Source: Thalassiosira profunda
Taxonomy: Eukaryota > Bacillariophyta > Thalassiosirophyceae > Thalassiosirales > Thalassiosiraceae
NCBI GenBank assembly: GCA_036939355.1
Contig: JALLAP010000299.1
Span: 1-17,710, forward strand
DNA length: 17,710 bases
Reading direction: 5' to 3'
This document shows, piece by piece, positions 1-9,510 of the stretch. The notes beneath the pieces are model-generated. The model did not search any database and was not told the origin of the DNA. It worked only from the letters and a program-made list of their open reading frames with translations. The translations under genes and the position numbers were made by a program. Numbering within the stretch: the first letter of the stretch is position 1; each line of letters opens with the position of its first letter.

Positions 1-3000
1 GGGGAAGTGTACTGCAAGCCGTGCGACGTGTCTACGTTCGATTGGGAGACCATGACGTGTCCGGTGTCGCTGGCGAGCGAGGGGCGGGCGTTCAACAATT
101 ATTGTCAGAGCAATTTGCTGCCGCCGGAGGGGTGCGAATGCGATGATGTGTACGAGAGGATGGACAAGGGGCCGATGGCGGGGTACGTCAAGGCCAACGA
201 GGTTTACTTCGGACGCGGAGCGATCCAGTGAGTCATGTATGTGTAGAGATCTTATTCTTTGTGCCTGCTTTGCTGTAACCTCATCGCTTGTCTTCCATAT
301 AGGCTGACATGGAATTACAATGTGATCAAGGCGAGCGTGGCATTAACTGGTGCATCTCAAACGTTCTGCCAGCGTCCAGACCTCATCGCAACTGTCGAGG
401 AATACGCCTGGGGCGCCGGATTGTTCTTCTGGTAAGTTCCAAGCTGGGTGAGATGTGTGGGTGCGAAATCACAATCTTTCGACTAACGCCTATCTGCTCG
501 CCTCGAAAAGGATGGAGAACGTGAAGAACGATCGCACGTGCCATCAAGCCGTATTGCTGAACGAGGACTTTGGGCAGACGCTAGATACAATTAATGGAGG
601 GTTAGAGTGTCCGGCAGACAGCCACGGGTGGCACGGCAAGGCAATACAGTTGCGGCTCAATCGGTACTGCAAAGCAGCGTCTGCTATTGGCGTGGAGCGA
701 CTGCTAAGTCTGGATGCCTGTATGGATATGAACAAACGCATGGCGCAATGTCTTTCCGAGGGGTCGTGCGACGAATGCAAAGTGTGGAAAGAGAGTTGGA
801 ACGCCACCTGGACCGCGCAATTGGCCGATCCTGCAGAGAACACAGAGGGTGAGGGCGAGGCGCAGCACGCGGGAAAGGACAAGGATAAGAACCCAAACAA
901 GCAGAATGGTGGTAACGGTTGCAATCAGCAGGGCGTCGACCAGAAGATGGCGAAGGAGCTGCAAAAGCTCCAAAAGCAGGCCGAGGAGCAGGGCGTCACG
1001 CTGGAGGAATTGGTCGCAGATTTGGGCATTGAGCTCGACCCGTGCCTTTTTGAGGAGAAGCCAAATGCAAGTGGTAGCCAGGAAAAGGAGGAGATAAATG
1101 CAAAAGATCAGGAAAAGGAGGAGCCGAAAGCAGACGCGACAGCAGTGGCTTCTCCAACGCCACCAACAGCGGGAGATGCCCCCTCGCCGTCTTCTGGGGG
1201 TCAGGGGGGAGCCGTTGTCTCGTCCAATGAACCTGCCAGCGCAGCGAATGATGGACCACAGGAGACGCGCAGTCCAACGCCGCCCCCCACACAAAAGGCT
1301 GGCCCACCGAGCGCCTTGGCCTTCACAATGACCCACTCTAAGGGACAGGACGCTCAGCAGTCGGAGGTGACTGGTCCCGCGCCTGACAATGCCTCGCCCG
1401 TCTCGTCTCCGGATGTTTCGAACGGCAATGGGAACGAAGGCCCCTCTGCCTCGCAGTTTGACGGTATGACCAATTGGGCGATGACGCCCTTGAACCCTCC
1501 CTCCGCGTCTCCAGTCATGGCACCCAAAAAAGAGGCGGAAGCCATAGCAGACGCGCACAATGTGGTACCAACAAAGACTCCGCCACCAACGCATATGCCC
1601 ACAAAGCTTCCGACGCAGATGCCGGTGAAGGTAGTCAATATTGCCGATGCGCATCCCTCCTTCAAAGAGCCCACGCAACAAACGCCAACGGCGGAGACAG
1701 CGAGTGAACCGAACGCCTCCCCAGAAAGCTATCCCAACAAAATCTCGTCCACAATGTATGAATTCTCACCGCTGGACGACGTCACAATCTCACGAACGCA
1801 ATCCGATCAGAACTTTGGATCCTCGCCTTCGCTCTCTGTTGACATGCTCGAGGGTGACGTGTCGTTATTTCGGTTCGACCTGTCAATCATCGGCGATGGC
1901 GTCATTCAAAGCGCCGTTCTGATGCTGACACCAAAGGAGGAGGATGGCGCGAGCGGTGGAGGTGTGTACTACATCCAGCCAGTTGTGAATGGTTGGACAG
2001 AGGATGGTGTGACGTACGATACTGCGCCCAAGGCAGAAGGTTCACTGTTCGCTTCTGTTGCGAGCCGAAACGATGATGGGGGATACGAGCTGGACGTAAC
2101 CAAGGCGGCAGCAAACCAGGTGATCAGCTTTCGGTTAGTCGGCACTGACAGGGTGCGGACCGAGTTCGCCTCTTCAGAGGCATCGGATCCTACGACCGCT
2201 CCTGTGCTGATTGTCACGCTGGAATCGATCGATGACGCTTCAGTTGTGGAGAGTCCCAAGGAGGAGGCAAACGAGGCTGAGGCGTCTTCTTCTGGAGCAA
2301 CGTCAAATGCCAAAGGACAGAGCTCTGGTGGCAAGGACAAGCCTACTGGCGCGAACGCTTCCAGTGGGCAGTCGTCAAACGCGGCTTCGTACCCAGAGGC
2401 GCCGAACTCGTCATCATTGGGTCGCTTCTTTGGCCACATATGGCTGGATCGCAATGCAGATGGACTGCAAGATTCGACAGAACCCGGACTGCGCGGGATA
2501 TTGGTCGACCTGTACAAATGCGATGGTGACGTATGGCTGGAAGGCACCAGGACTGCGGCCGGAGGCGACTACATCTTCGAAGAACTGGAAGAGGGGAGAT
2601 ACTACGTGGATGTCACTGCCGGTGCCGACTTGGGCTTCAGCGCGAAGGGCGCGGCAACAGAGCGCAGCGTGAAGAACAGCGACGTTGATCAGTCCACAGG
2701 CAAGAGCGATTGCATGGAGCTCTCGTCTTTGGGCAGCCTCTCGGTCACAGTCAACGCCGGCATTGTCAAGCCTGCGCCGGAGAGTCCATCTTCCGCGACC
2801 AAAGCGCCTGCAACTCCCGGTAGCAGTTTTTCTGATTCGTCGGCACAAGAAGCGGTAGACAAGGACTCTCCGGACTATAACTGTCGGGGTCGAGCTTGCA
2901 CAGAAGGTCCCGAATACTGCCGTTCGCGGTATAACTTCTGCGGAACAGGCGAGGAATACTGCGACGAAGACAGCATGTGGACGTCCGAGTGCGGGACGCC

Positions 3001-3703
3001 CTCTCCCACGTTGAGGCCGTCTCTGGAACCCACTTCTGGGATGCCGACGTTTGTGCACGATCCTGACATTCACTGCTCCGGCGATCCGTGCGTGGTGGGC
3101 GAAGAAGGCGATGGAACGTGGTGCCGTTCCGAGATTGGCTATTGTGGGAGCGGTTCTCTCTATTGCAACCCAGAGAGCGTGTGGATCCCGGAATGCGATC
3201 CCGGGAGCAAGGGCGGCGACAGCTCCCTCGCGGACGTTGCTGCCTCGTTTGCCGCCGGCGACCTTTCGACAACGAATGGGACAGACTCGCAGACGTCAAA
3301 AGATGGGCAGGATTTCCCCATTGAGATGCCCACCTTCGCTCCGACGAGGGACGATGAGGAGTTCAGCTCGTTCGCGTTGCCCACACTGTCGCAGATTACG
3401 ATGCCAAAGCCAACTGACGTCAGTGCCTCGAAGAACGATCATGGCAGTGGTGCTCAATCGAAATCAGTGCAAAGTGACGACGATTCTGCGAGCACTGCAG
3501 CTTCCCAGACAGAGAACAGCAATGCTGACAGCGAACCAGCGCCTGCTAACCAAGATAATGCACCAGGGGAAGCGTGGTACATCAAGTATGGAGATTTGCA
3601 GCCGATAAGAAGGAACGATAGCCTCCAATCGCAGATACCAACTCGCATTCTGGCGTTTACATCTGCCATGGCCGGGTGGTGGGCTTGCAGGCAGTCTCTG
3701 TGA
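1..3703 (+). CDS. GH19 chitinase, secreted multidomain, 5' partial
   Basis: Family 19 endochitinase; hydrolyses beta-1,4-GlcNAc polymer, probably outside the cell or in the wall. Visible exons are 1-227, 303-431 and 511-3703, with GT-AG introns 228-302 (75 bases) and 432-510 (79 bases). Joined, they give 1182 residues; the start, signal peptide and the catalytic-Glu segment lie upstream of the window. GH19 signatures span the junctions: YFGRGAIQLTWNYN, then EYAWGAGLFFWM, then INGGLEC. After the enzyme comes a long S/P/T/Q linker, a DNRLRE/CBM96-like beta domain (about residues 530-692, with SLFRFDLS and VNGWTEDGVTYDTAP), an SdrD_B-like domain (about 755-872, GHIWLDRNADGLQDSTEPG) and two hevein-like Cys modules (about 909-947 and 973-1015, each CRS-x3-[YF]-CG-x-G-x2-YC). 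A PTLRPSLEPTSGMPT linker sits between the two modules. The stop is followed by a convergent gene. The GH19 call is secure; the accessory domains are recognised by pattern only. Confidence 0.88.
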
Positions 3704-3948
3704 AATGATGAGGTCTCTATTGAGTTATTGGAAATGGCAGAAGCTGAGCATGAAATGTGCCAAACAGTTTCATGCTGCCCACGCCAATGTCTTCCAAAAA
3801 CCCACGACAGAAAATACCCCCGGAGGAGCTGGATCTAAATGAGCTGCAGTCGTCGCTGCATCTCACAGGCCAAACATATTCTGCAGGTGTGGTATGAAAT
3901 GTTCCAAACAATTCCACGCCACCATCTGCAGAAGTAAACATATGCTGA
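3704..3948. other. Convergent intergenic gap with imperfect direct repeat
   Basis: This gap lies between the stop codons of the chitinase (plus) and the LRR gene (minus), so it should hold both 3' UTRs and polyadenylation sites. It contains an imperfect direct repeat: 3751-3785 and 3895-3920 share TGAAATG, CCAAACA and CCACGCC blocks in the same order, with short deletions in the second copy. No convincing gene was seen. Confidence 0.5.
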
Positions 3949-5851
3949 TCAGCGAGAGCCCGGCGTCCAGTCTTCGTCCTCGTCGTCCTTGTATGACATG
4001 ACGTGTCGCTTGCGCTTCTTCCTCGGCTTGCCGGGGCCCCTCTGTGGATTGGTATCGTAAGGATCAATTAGCAAGTAGTGGTGCAGGAAGAAGACAGTCA
4101 GAGATCAGTGTATGTCGACTCACCACAAAGAGCAAAGGGAGCTGGTTCCAGCTGGACACCACCTCGTGCACCCTGCGCAGAGTGGGATTGAATCCGCCCT
4201 TTCTCCTCTTCTTCGTCTTCTCGACGATGCCTTTGCCAAAGCCTCCGTATCCAATCTCCTGCTGCACCTGTAATAAGGTATGGAGAGAACGATTGTGTGT
4301 GAGAACAGCGTCAGCTCGTGGCAATGCTCGCAAGATGTGCACAAACACTCACCAAATGCAGCAACCGGGGCATCAGCTCTAAGGGCACGTTGTCAAAACT
4401 CCGGGGACTGAACAGGTCGTCGTCAAATGCAAATAGTGCTAGCACCACCTTGTAACGGATCTTTTGCGCCTCGTCCTCGAGCGCGTTGATTTTGCGCATT
4501 TCCAGTTCATACGTATCGCCGAAGCAGCGAGTTGAAAGGACCACTTCGCACGTGTGGTTGGACTCGGCGATTGCGGACAGGCTGGAGGTATCGCAGAAGG
4601 CCTTCTTCATCAGCTCCTTCCTGCCACCAGATTTGATTTGTATGTCTGTGTATTCCAGCTTCAGAGTGAGAAGAGTCGAGTTGTGCTGCAGCATATCAGC
4701 AAGGAAAGGCACCGACTTGTCGGTAAGATTGTTGCCGTCCAAATCCAGGTACCGCAGCGTATCATTCGACTTCAATGCATTCGCGATCAACTTCGCAGCG
4801 CGAGAATTCAGGCTATTCCAATGCAAAACGAGCTCGACCAGAGCAGGGTTGCGCTCGAGATAGTCAGCAATCATCTCTGCTCCCTCTTTTCCAATACTGT
4901 TCCCGTTCAGATCGAGGTGCGTCAGCAGTTCGGTCGCACGCTTGCTATCGATGAAGGAAGGGACCTCCAGACCATGGAGTCCCCCCAGACTGAGCTGACG
5001 GATGCTCGTGTTTTTCTTCAATGCCTCCCCGACAGCAACGGCGTTGTCAGCAAAGGCCGCCTGCAATTGCTCTCTTTCTTCTCGGGGGCAATGGTATTTA
5101 CTGACATAGTTGTACGCCAAGCTCAACGTCGTCATGGCAGTGTTGGTGGCGATGAACTCCGCGACCAATGCCATCCCCGTGGTCGAAATATCATTGTGGT
5201 CCAGCAACAACGTTTCGAGGTTTCCCGCCCCTCCCATCACTTCAGAGAGAACTCCCTCAGTTTTCCCGAGTTCACACTGTGAAAGGTCGACGAATAGCAG
5301 CGCCGGATGGTTCCAGATCGCCAGCGCGAGGAATTTTGCAGCATCAGCATCGTCGATTTTGTTTTGGGAGAGGTCAAGCGTTGCCACGGACGCATTGTCC
5401 GTGAGAAAATCAGCAACACACTCAAGCCCGCTGGGCCCCAGTTTGCATTCAACGAGGTCCAACCGGACCAAGGAGTCATTACTACTCGCCAGAGCCGGCA
5501 ACAGCTTGTCTGCAAAAAAAGGAGCGGGTGGGGATGAATGCCTCTGACTTGGAAAGACTGCATCCCGCCCTGCCTCTCTTTCGTCGCAGCAAACGCCTCC
5601 CAGTGAAGCAAAATACGTTCGTGGTAGCTCTTCCCGTAGTGAGACGTTTCCCCCCCTCCCCGTCGATACGCCCAGTTTAGATGGACGTCGCCCTCCTCCG
5701 ACTCATCGGCCAGGCAAAGCTGAACGTGCTCTAGGCCAAGGTAATAATGCCACCTGTTCTCCCAACTATTCCCGCCGGCGGGATCGACAAACTCGTGGGC
5801 TGACACAAACGGCAAGTCGCCGACGGTCAGCTGATCCTCCGGCGCACTCAT
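3949..5851 (-). CDS. Leucine-rich-repeat protein, four exons, basic C-terminal tail
   Basis: About 542 residues; a scaffold or interaction protein whose partner is unknown. Exons on the minus strand: 5851-5617 (tentative end), 5509-4353, 4267-4124 and 4041-3949. The last two introns have strong GTGAGT donors and phase-0 joins. Residues after about 80 form some ten RNase-inhibitor-type repeats with the L-x2-L-x-L-x2-N/C pattern, for example LVRLDLVECKLG, VATLDLSQNKI, LTHLDLNGNSIG and LRYLDLDGNNLT. The repeats end before a Leu-rich stretch (LELMPRLLHL) and two basic segments, KKRRKGG and PRKKRKRHV, followed by an acidic DDEDEDW end. The basic runs look like nuclear-localisation signals, an inference. 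The first 78 residues match nothing I know. The first intron is uncertain: GAAC|GTATTT at 5617/5616 keeps frame with the strong TTTTTTTGCAG acceptor, but a GC donor near 5569 would also keep frame. Confidence 0.8.
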
Positions 5852-6387
5852 ATTCTAGAGGCGGGCGGTTCAGGAGTCAGGAGGCGCAGGCGTGGGGGCA
5901 TATCGGCGCCGCTATTTTTTATTCGCGGATACGCGGGCATGTGGATGATGTTGATGGCAGGAGCAATGACAGCGATAATGCGAGGCACAAGCACGACACC
6001 GCCGACTGAGGAAGGGTTGGGCGATTATGAGGCCGAGCGGGAGCAGGGCCGAGTGCAGCGGCGCTGGTGGTCGGTCGGTTGCGCCTGACGTTGCGCCTCC
6101 TACCTCCACCTCGCGCAGGCTCTCGCGTTGGCGTTCTGACCTCGCACTTACGTACGTAGATGTGCGGTACATAGGTGCACCCCAACCCCCCTAACTCCCT
6201 AACAGCTAGCAACAGCCGCAGCCACAAGGTCTGTGCTCTGTTAGTTGCCCGCGCCCCCCTGCATCGATTGAGCCCCAGAGCGTGGCACACGAACACCTGA
6301 GGATTCTTTTTGACCTCCCGGATGAATAAGTACTCGAAATGATGCACTCGCAAGTTTCGGTTGTCGGTTGATGACTGCCCCCATGCC
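5852..6387. other. Intergenic: LRR-gene promoter and DUF1826-gene 3' end
   Basis: Both neighbours are on the minus strand, so the right part should carry the 3' UTR of the DUF1826-like gene and the left part the promoter and 5' UTR of the LRR gene. Open frames here are short, Arg/Ser/Cys-rich and match nothing. The visible element is a palindromic TACGTACGTA at 6149-6158 inside ACTTACGTACG, about 300 bases upstream of the LRR start. No RNA gene was recognised. Confidence 0.45.
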
Positions 6388-7386
6388 TCACGAAACTAAT
6401 CGTGATTTCCGCTGCGTCATCCCGCTCCTCCACCCTCGCTTTCTTTGCACTTCGTACCATTCCTGATCGTCCTTCCCGTCGGCCAGATCCAACGAGAGTA
6501 TCACGCGCTTTCCACTTTGGGCCGCCGAGGCAGGAGGTGACCGATGGACGCAAGATGACGACCGGCTCCACGCCACCCCCATCCTGTCTCGAGCTGCGTC
6601 CTCTGGCACCGGGGCATCGTAGAAGTCGCCCTTCATGACAATAAATTTTCGTTCTTCGGCCAGTTGCAACCTTGATGCCTTTTCTCTCCCAAGGGCCTCC
6701 GCGCCGAACGTTCTAATTGCGGCGTACTCCCACGGACTCATTGTGCAGTCCAAGTACTGCGTGCCCGGTCCGGCGAGGGTGACGTATCCCCGCAGCGGGC
6801 ACTTGTCGGTGTGCCACATCGGATCGTGCGCCCGGTAATCGGACGCGCAAACAATTCGCACGTGGACATCGGTGCACAGTCCCTCGAGGGGCCCGTCGGC
6901 CAAGGAGGCGACGCCGCGGGCCAGCTCTTCCAGTGCCGAGATGCAGGAGTTGTTGTTGCGTTCGTAATTGTGCCCGCCTCGATCGTTATCCAGGTCAAAT
7001 ACGTCCTTTGCAAGAGGTGGTGGCTCCGTCACCGCCCCGTAAATCCTCGCGCAATCCTCGATTGCAACGTCGACGTCTTTGCAGCGCACCTTCATTCGCA
7101 AGTCTAAATCAGCGGGAGCGTCATGTCCGCAAAAATATTGTTGCAGCGCCAATATATGCTCGCCCATTCCTTCCACGGCGACCACGCAGCAGTCGGGGCT
7201 CCGGAGGGACCGCTTGGCCGTCGCCCAGTCGCCCGACGGCTGCAAATCCGTGCGGTGAGCACGTGATGTGCACTCCGGCGGCGGCGTTTCAGATGGCGGC
7301 GAAAAGGCCCACAGATGCGACGATAGGCAGCACAGCCGAAGGAGCAGTGGGCCGATGGAACCGATCGCCCGCGACGAGGACCGCAT
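6388..7386 (-). CDS. DUF1826-like protein, probably plastid-targeted
   Basis: Single exon, 332 residues. The body resembles the DUF1826 family (PF08856), otherwise mostly bacterial and of unproven function: MWHTDKCPLRGYVTLAGPGT at about residues 190-209, then RKFIVMKGDFYDAP and CVHRSPP (279-285), ending in a RVILSLDL strand. His192-x-Asp194 with distal His281 has the spacing of a 2-oxoglutarate/Fe(II) oxygenase-type metal triad; this is my inference from pattern, not an established activity. The N-terminus (SIGPLLLRLCCLSSHLWAFSPP) is a short hydrophobic signal ending in A27|F28-S-P-P, which fits the diatom ASAFAP-type plastid bipartite leader. The ATG at 7386 is the first in frame and yields that leader. 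It is divergent from the gene at 7550. The C-terminal 25 residues are basic and look non-conserved. Confidence 0.75.
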   Translation of the reverse strand: MRSSSRAIGSIGPLLLRLCCLSSHLWAFSPPSETPPPECTSRAHRTDLQPSGDWATAKRSLRSPDCCVVAVEGMGEHILALQQYFCGHDAPADLDLRMKVRCKDVDVAIEDCARIYGAVTEPPPLAKDVFDLDNDRGGHNYERNNNSCISALEELARGVASLADGPLEGLCTDVHVRIVCASDYRAHDPMWHTDKCPLRGYVTLAGPGTQYLDCTMSPWEYAAIRTFGAEALGREKASRLQLAEERKFIVMKGDFYDAPVPEDAARDRMGVAWSRSSSCVHRSPPASAAQSGKRVILSLDLADGKDDQEWYEVQRKRGWRSGMTQRKSRLVS

Positions 7387-7549
7387 CGTCCATCAGGCGG
7401 CGGAAGGGGTGGGGGTTGGGCGGGGAGCGAGGTGAATGATCAGCCCGTTTCTACGTAGGAACTCGTGGATTTATTACCAGACAAGATCCCCCCAGCGCTC
7501 CTCTGATTTTGCCATCAACAACCAAAGAGGAAGGAGCGATGCATCAGCA
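7387..7549. promoter_or_regulatory. Divergent promoter region
   Basis: These 163 bases separate the start codons of two head-to-head genes, at 7386 (minus) and 7550 (plus), so both promoters and 5' UTRs must lie here or inside the neighbours. No clear TATA box or other named element was seen. Assignment rests on position only. Confidence 0.45.
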
Positions 7550-8518
7550 ATGAAGGCGGTCGCCAGCCCTCTGATCCTCCTCCTCCTGATACTACTCCAC
7601 GCAATGTCCGCCGACGCCCGCGACCTCCACGTGGCGACGCGGCTCCACCTGGGTCACGCGGAGCACCCCCCACCGCCCGCGAAACTGCGCGCCACCCTGA
7701 CGTCATTCGCCCGCCTCGCCGCCGCGGTCGGCGCCGACCGGGCCGTCGTCGCGGTGGACGCCGAGGAGAAACTGGAGGGGTACGACCTGACCGGGGAGGT
7801 GGCGCGCATTTGCAACTCGCTGAATTGCGACGGTGACGACTCGTCGGAGATGGATGGTGATGGCGCGGCGGCCACTGCTGCATCCACAAACACTGGAGCA
7901 GAGCCCCTGCCTCCGCCGCCTCCGCCCCTGCACGTCCTCCCCATCCGGCCGTGGGGCCAGTTCGTCCCCGCCCTCAACGCCATCGTGGCCCACTGCGCGC
8001 GAAACGGCGCCCGCCGCGTCCTCCTGGCGTCGGCCGAAGTGCAGCTCACCCAAGAGGCGATGGACGTGCTGCATTCCCACCTCGACATGGACACGACCCT
8101 CGTGGTCGGGGCGGCGCTGCCGGGGCACGAGTACCGGGCGCCCGAGAACGAAGCGGAAGTGGAGGTGGCGCTGACCGGCCGGACGGTCCCGTGGAACACG
8201 TGCGCGGTGTGGAACGTGCCCAAGCTGGCGTTGACGGGGTTTCCATTGGTGGCGGAGGGGCTGCACCCCGCCGAAGACGGGGGCGAGGGAGCGTCGGGGG
8301 TCGAGGAGGCGTGCACTATCGCGGCGCTGCAGCGGATACTGTCGCCGGAGCGGGCGCGGGCGAAGTTGGTGGCGGTGCCGGGGACGGCGTGGGAGCAGGA
8401 CTTTGAAGGGGATGAGAAGCGGAGGGAGTGGCACGAGCGGAAGATGCGGAGCAAGGTCACGCGGGCGAAGCGACAGTTGGAGTTGATGGGGCTGGAAGGG
8501 ACGGTGGTCCATTGCTGA
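7550..8518 (+). CDS. Secreted protein, glycosyltransferase-like (tentative)
   Basis: Single exon, 322 residues, very GC-rich. The ATG at 7550 opens a clear signal peptide (MKAVASPLILLLLILLHAMS, then ADA), so the product enters the secretory pathway; an upstream in-frame extension has no ATG before the signal and was left out. Residues about 30-85 and 130-200 look like an alpha/beta Rossmann-type fold: a VLPIRPWGQFVPALNAIV strand-helix segment, then RRVLLASAEVQL and TTLVVGAALPGHEY. The conserved-looking block LTGRTVPWNTCAVWNV plus GVEEACTIAALQRIL recalls nucleotide-sugar transferase-like proteins of stramenopiles, where PWNT is followed by a helix. No DxD metal motif is obvious. The C-terminus is basic and helical (KMRSKVTRAKRQLELMG). 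A PPPPPPPL run divides the two halves. The function is not established; I am confident only of the gene and its secretion. Confidence 0.65.
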   Translation: MKAVASPLILLLLILLHAMSADARDLHVATRLHLGHAEHPPPPAKLRATLTSFARLAAAVGADRAVVAVDAEEKLEGYDLTGEVARICNSLNCDGDDSSEMDGDGAAATAASTNTGAEPLPPPPPPLHVLPIRPWGQFVPALNAIVAHCARNGARRVLLASAEVQLTQEAMDVLHSHLDMDTTLVVGAALPGHEYRAPENEAEVEVALTGRTVPWNTCAVWNVPKLALTGFPLVAEGLHPAEDGGEGASGVEEACTIAALQRILSPERARAKLVAVPGTAWEQDFEGDEKRREWHERKMRSKVTRAKRQLELMGLEGTVVHC

Positions 8519-8755
8519 CGTCATTCGGGCCGGAGAGCTGGCTGCTGTCGAAGAATGACGCTGAAAACAGTCACGAAGAGGAATGTATCGATGGCATTCT
8601 CAAGCCACCCATACACATGGAGCAAACATGTGCCATTTCTTCTCTTTCCTTTGTGGCTGTGCAGCAAACGGTCAGCCTCGCTTGTGCACCGCAAGATTGG
8701 CTCACAATTCGACCAACCAGGCCTCGTTCACCTACGTCCTTCATACTCATGCACC

Positions 8756-9510
8756 ATGTCGAATTCTAAGACGGTAGACGAGTTGGCGGCGGAGTTCGCC
8801 GAGCTTAATGGAGTCCAGGCCCCCAATCCTAAGATTATGTTTAGTGAGTGTCCAGCTGTTTCTATTCGAGGCATAAAGAATGCGGGCTCGATGACTTCCC
8901 AATTCTCGTTTGTCTGGCTGTCTCAGTAACCAAGCTGCTCGAGGTGGAAGGCAAGTTGGGCGATGCGGAAGGCAAGTTGGAATCGACACGAGGCCGGCTC
9001 AAAGATGCAGACGAATGCAACAGGGGCCTCTTGGAGCATGTTGTGCAGAAAGAGCGCAATGCAAACGACATCGCCGCAGAACTGGACGAGACCAAAGCCG
9101 AGCTCTTAAAGACTAAGGCTGCCTTCGATACTGCGAACCAAAAGAAACTGGTCCTGGCGAAGAAGCTCGATGTGCGTACCGCAGAGCTGGAGGAGACCAA
9201 AGCCGAGCTTTTGACGACTAAGGCTGAATTGGAGAAGGCGAATAGAATGAGCAAGCAGACCCAAGAGGCCGCCCTTGCCGCGTCCACTGCCAGAGTGGAG
9301 GAGCTTACGTCCGAGTTGGAAGATGCCAAGGAGAAGATCCGGAAACTGGAGAAGGCTGTGCCTGCTGCTGATTACTGCCATTGCTACTGGGGGGATCCAA
9401 TTCTATCGCTCACCATGTCAGAACCCAAGACGGTAGACGAGTTGTTGGCGGAGGTGGAAGCCCAAGTCGAGACAGCTGAAGCCAAGCTGAAGGAGGTTGA
9501 GCAGTGTTAG
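8756..9510 (+). CDS. Small coiled-coil protein, two exons
   Basis: Exons 8756-8843 and 8927-9510, joined across an 83-base GTGAGT...CAG intron, give 223 residues. Reading frame and splice sites agree: the split codon becomes Ile before TKLLEVEGKL. Most of the protein (about residues 31-175) is an uninterrupted, charged heptad coiled coil rich in E, K, A and L. A 35-residue unit is repeated: AELDETKAELLKTKAAFDTA at 9076 and AELEETKAELLTTKAELEKA at 9181. The end of the coil is followed by a Cys/Trp-containing break (DYCHCYWGD), then a second MSEPKTVDELLAEVE block that copies the protein's own start (MSNSKTVDELAAEF). No catalytic motif or signal peptide. Function unknown; coiled-coil similarity to tropomyosin- or SMC-like proteins would be uninformative. 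Confidence 0.65.
9076..9285 (+). repeat. Tandem 105-base coiled-coil coding repeat, two copies
   Basis: Units start at 9076 and 9181, 105 bases (35 codons) apart. Both begin GCAGA[A/G]CTGGA[C/G]GAGACCAAAGCCGAGCT and continue with ACTAAGGCTG; the second halves have diverged. Shorter AAAGCCGAGCT matches recur at 9526. The repeat suggests the coiled coil grew by internal duplication. Confidence 0.7.

Noticed and set aside
704..1681. A 325-codon open frame on the minus strand opposite the chitinase
   Set aside because: Arg/Leu/Cys-rich with no domain and no start context; it lies opposite a linker of biased composition.
3717..4067. A minus-strand frame that would extend the last LRR exon in another phase
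   Set aside because: The phase-0 splice at 4124/4041 gives a coherent basic-acidic tail and stop at 3949, while this frame is Ser/Thr/Arg-rich and unrelated.
8516..8523. TGACGTCA, like the CO2/cAMP-response element reported in diatoms
   Set aside because: It overlaps the stop codon of the secreted-protein gene, and identical words lie inside coding sequence at 3415 and 7698, so chance is as likely.
7703..8524. A 273-codon minus-strand frame opposite the secreted protein gene
   Set aside because: Arg/His/Pro-rich mirror of a very GC-rich coding strand; no recognisable domain.
8519..8755. Possible tRNA or other RNA gene in the gap before the coiled-coil gene
   Set aside because: No B-box-like GGTTCGAATCC or cloverleaf pairing could be found there or in the other gaps.
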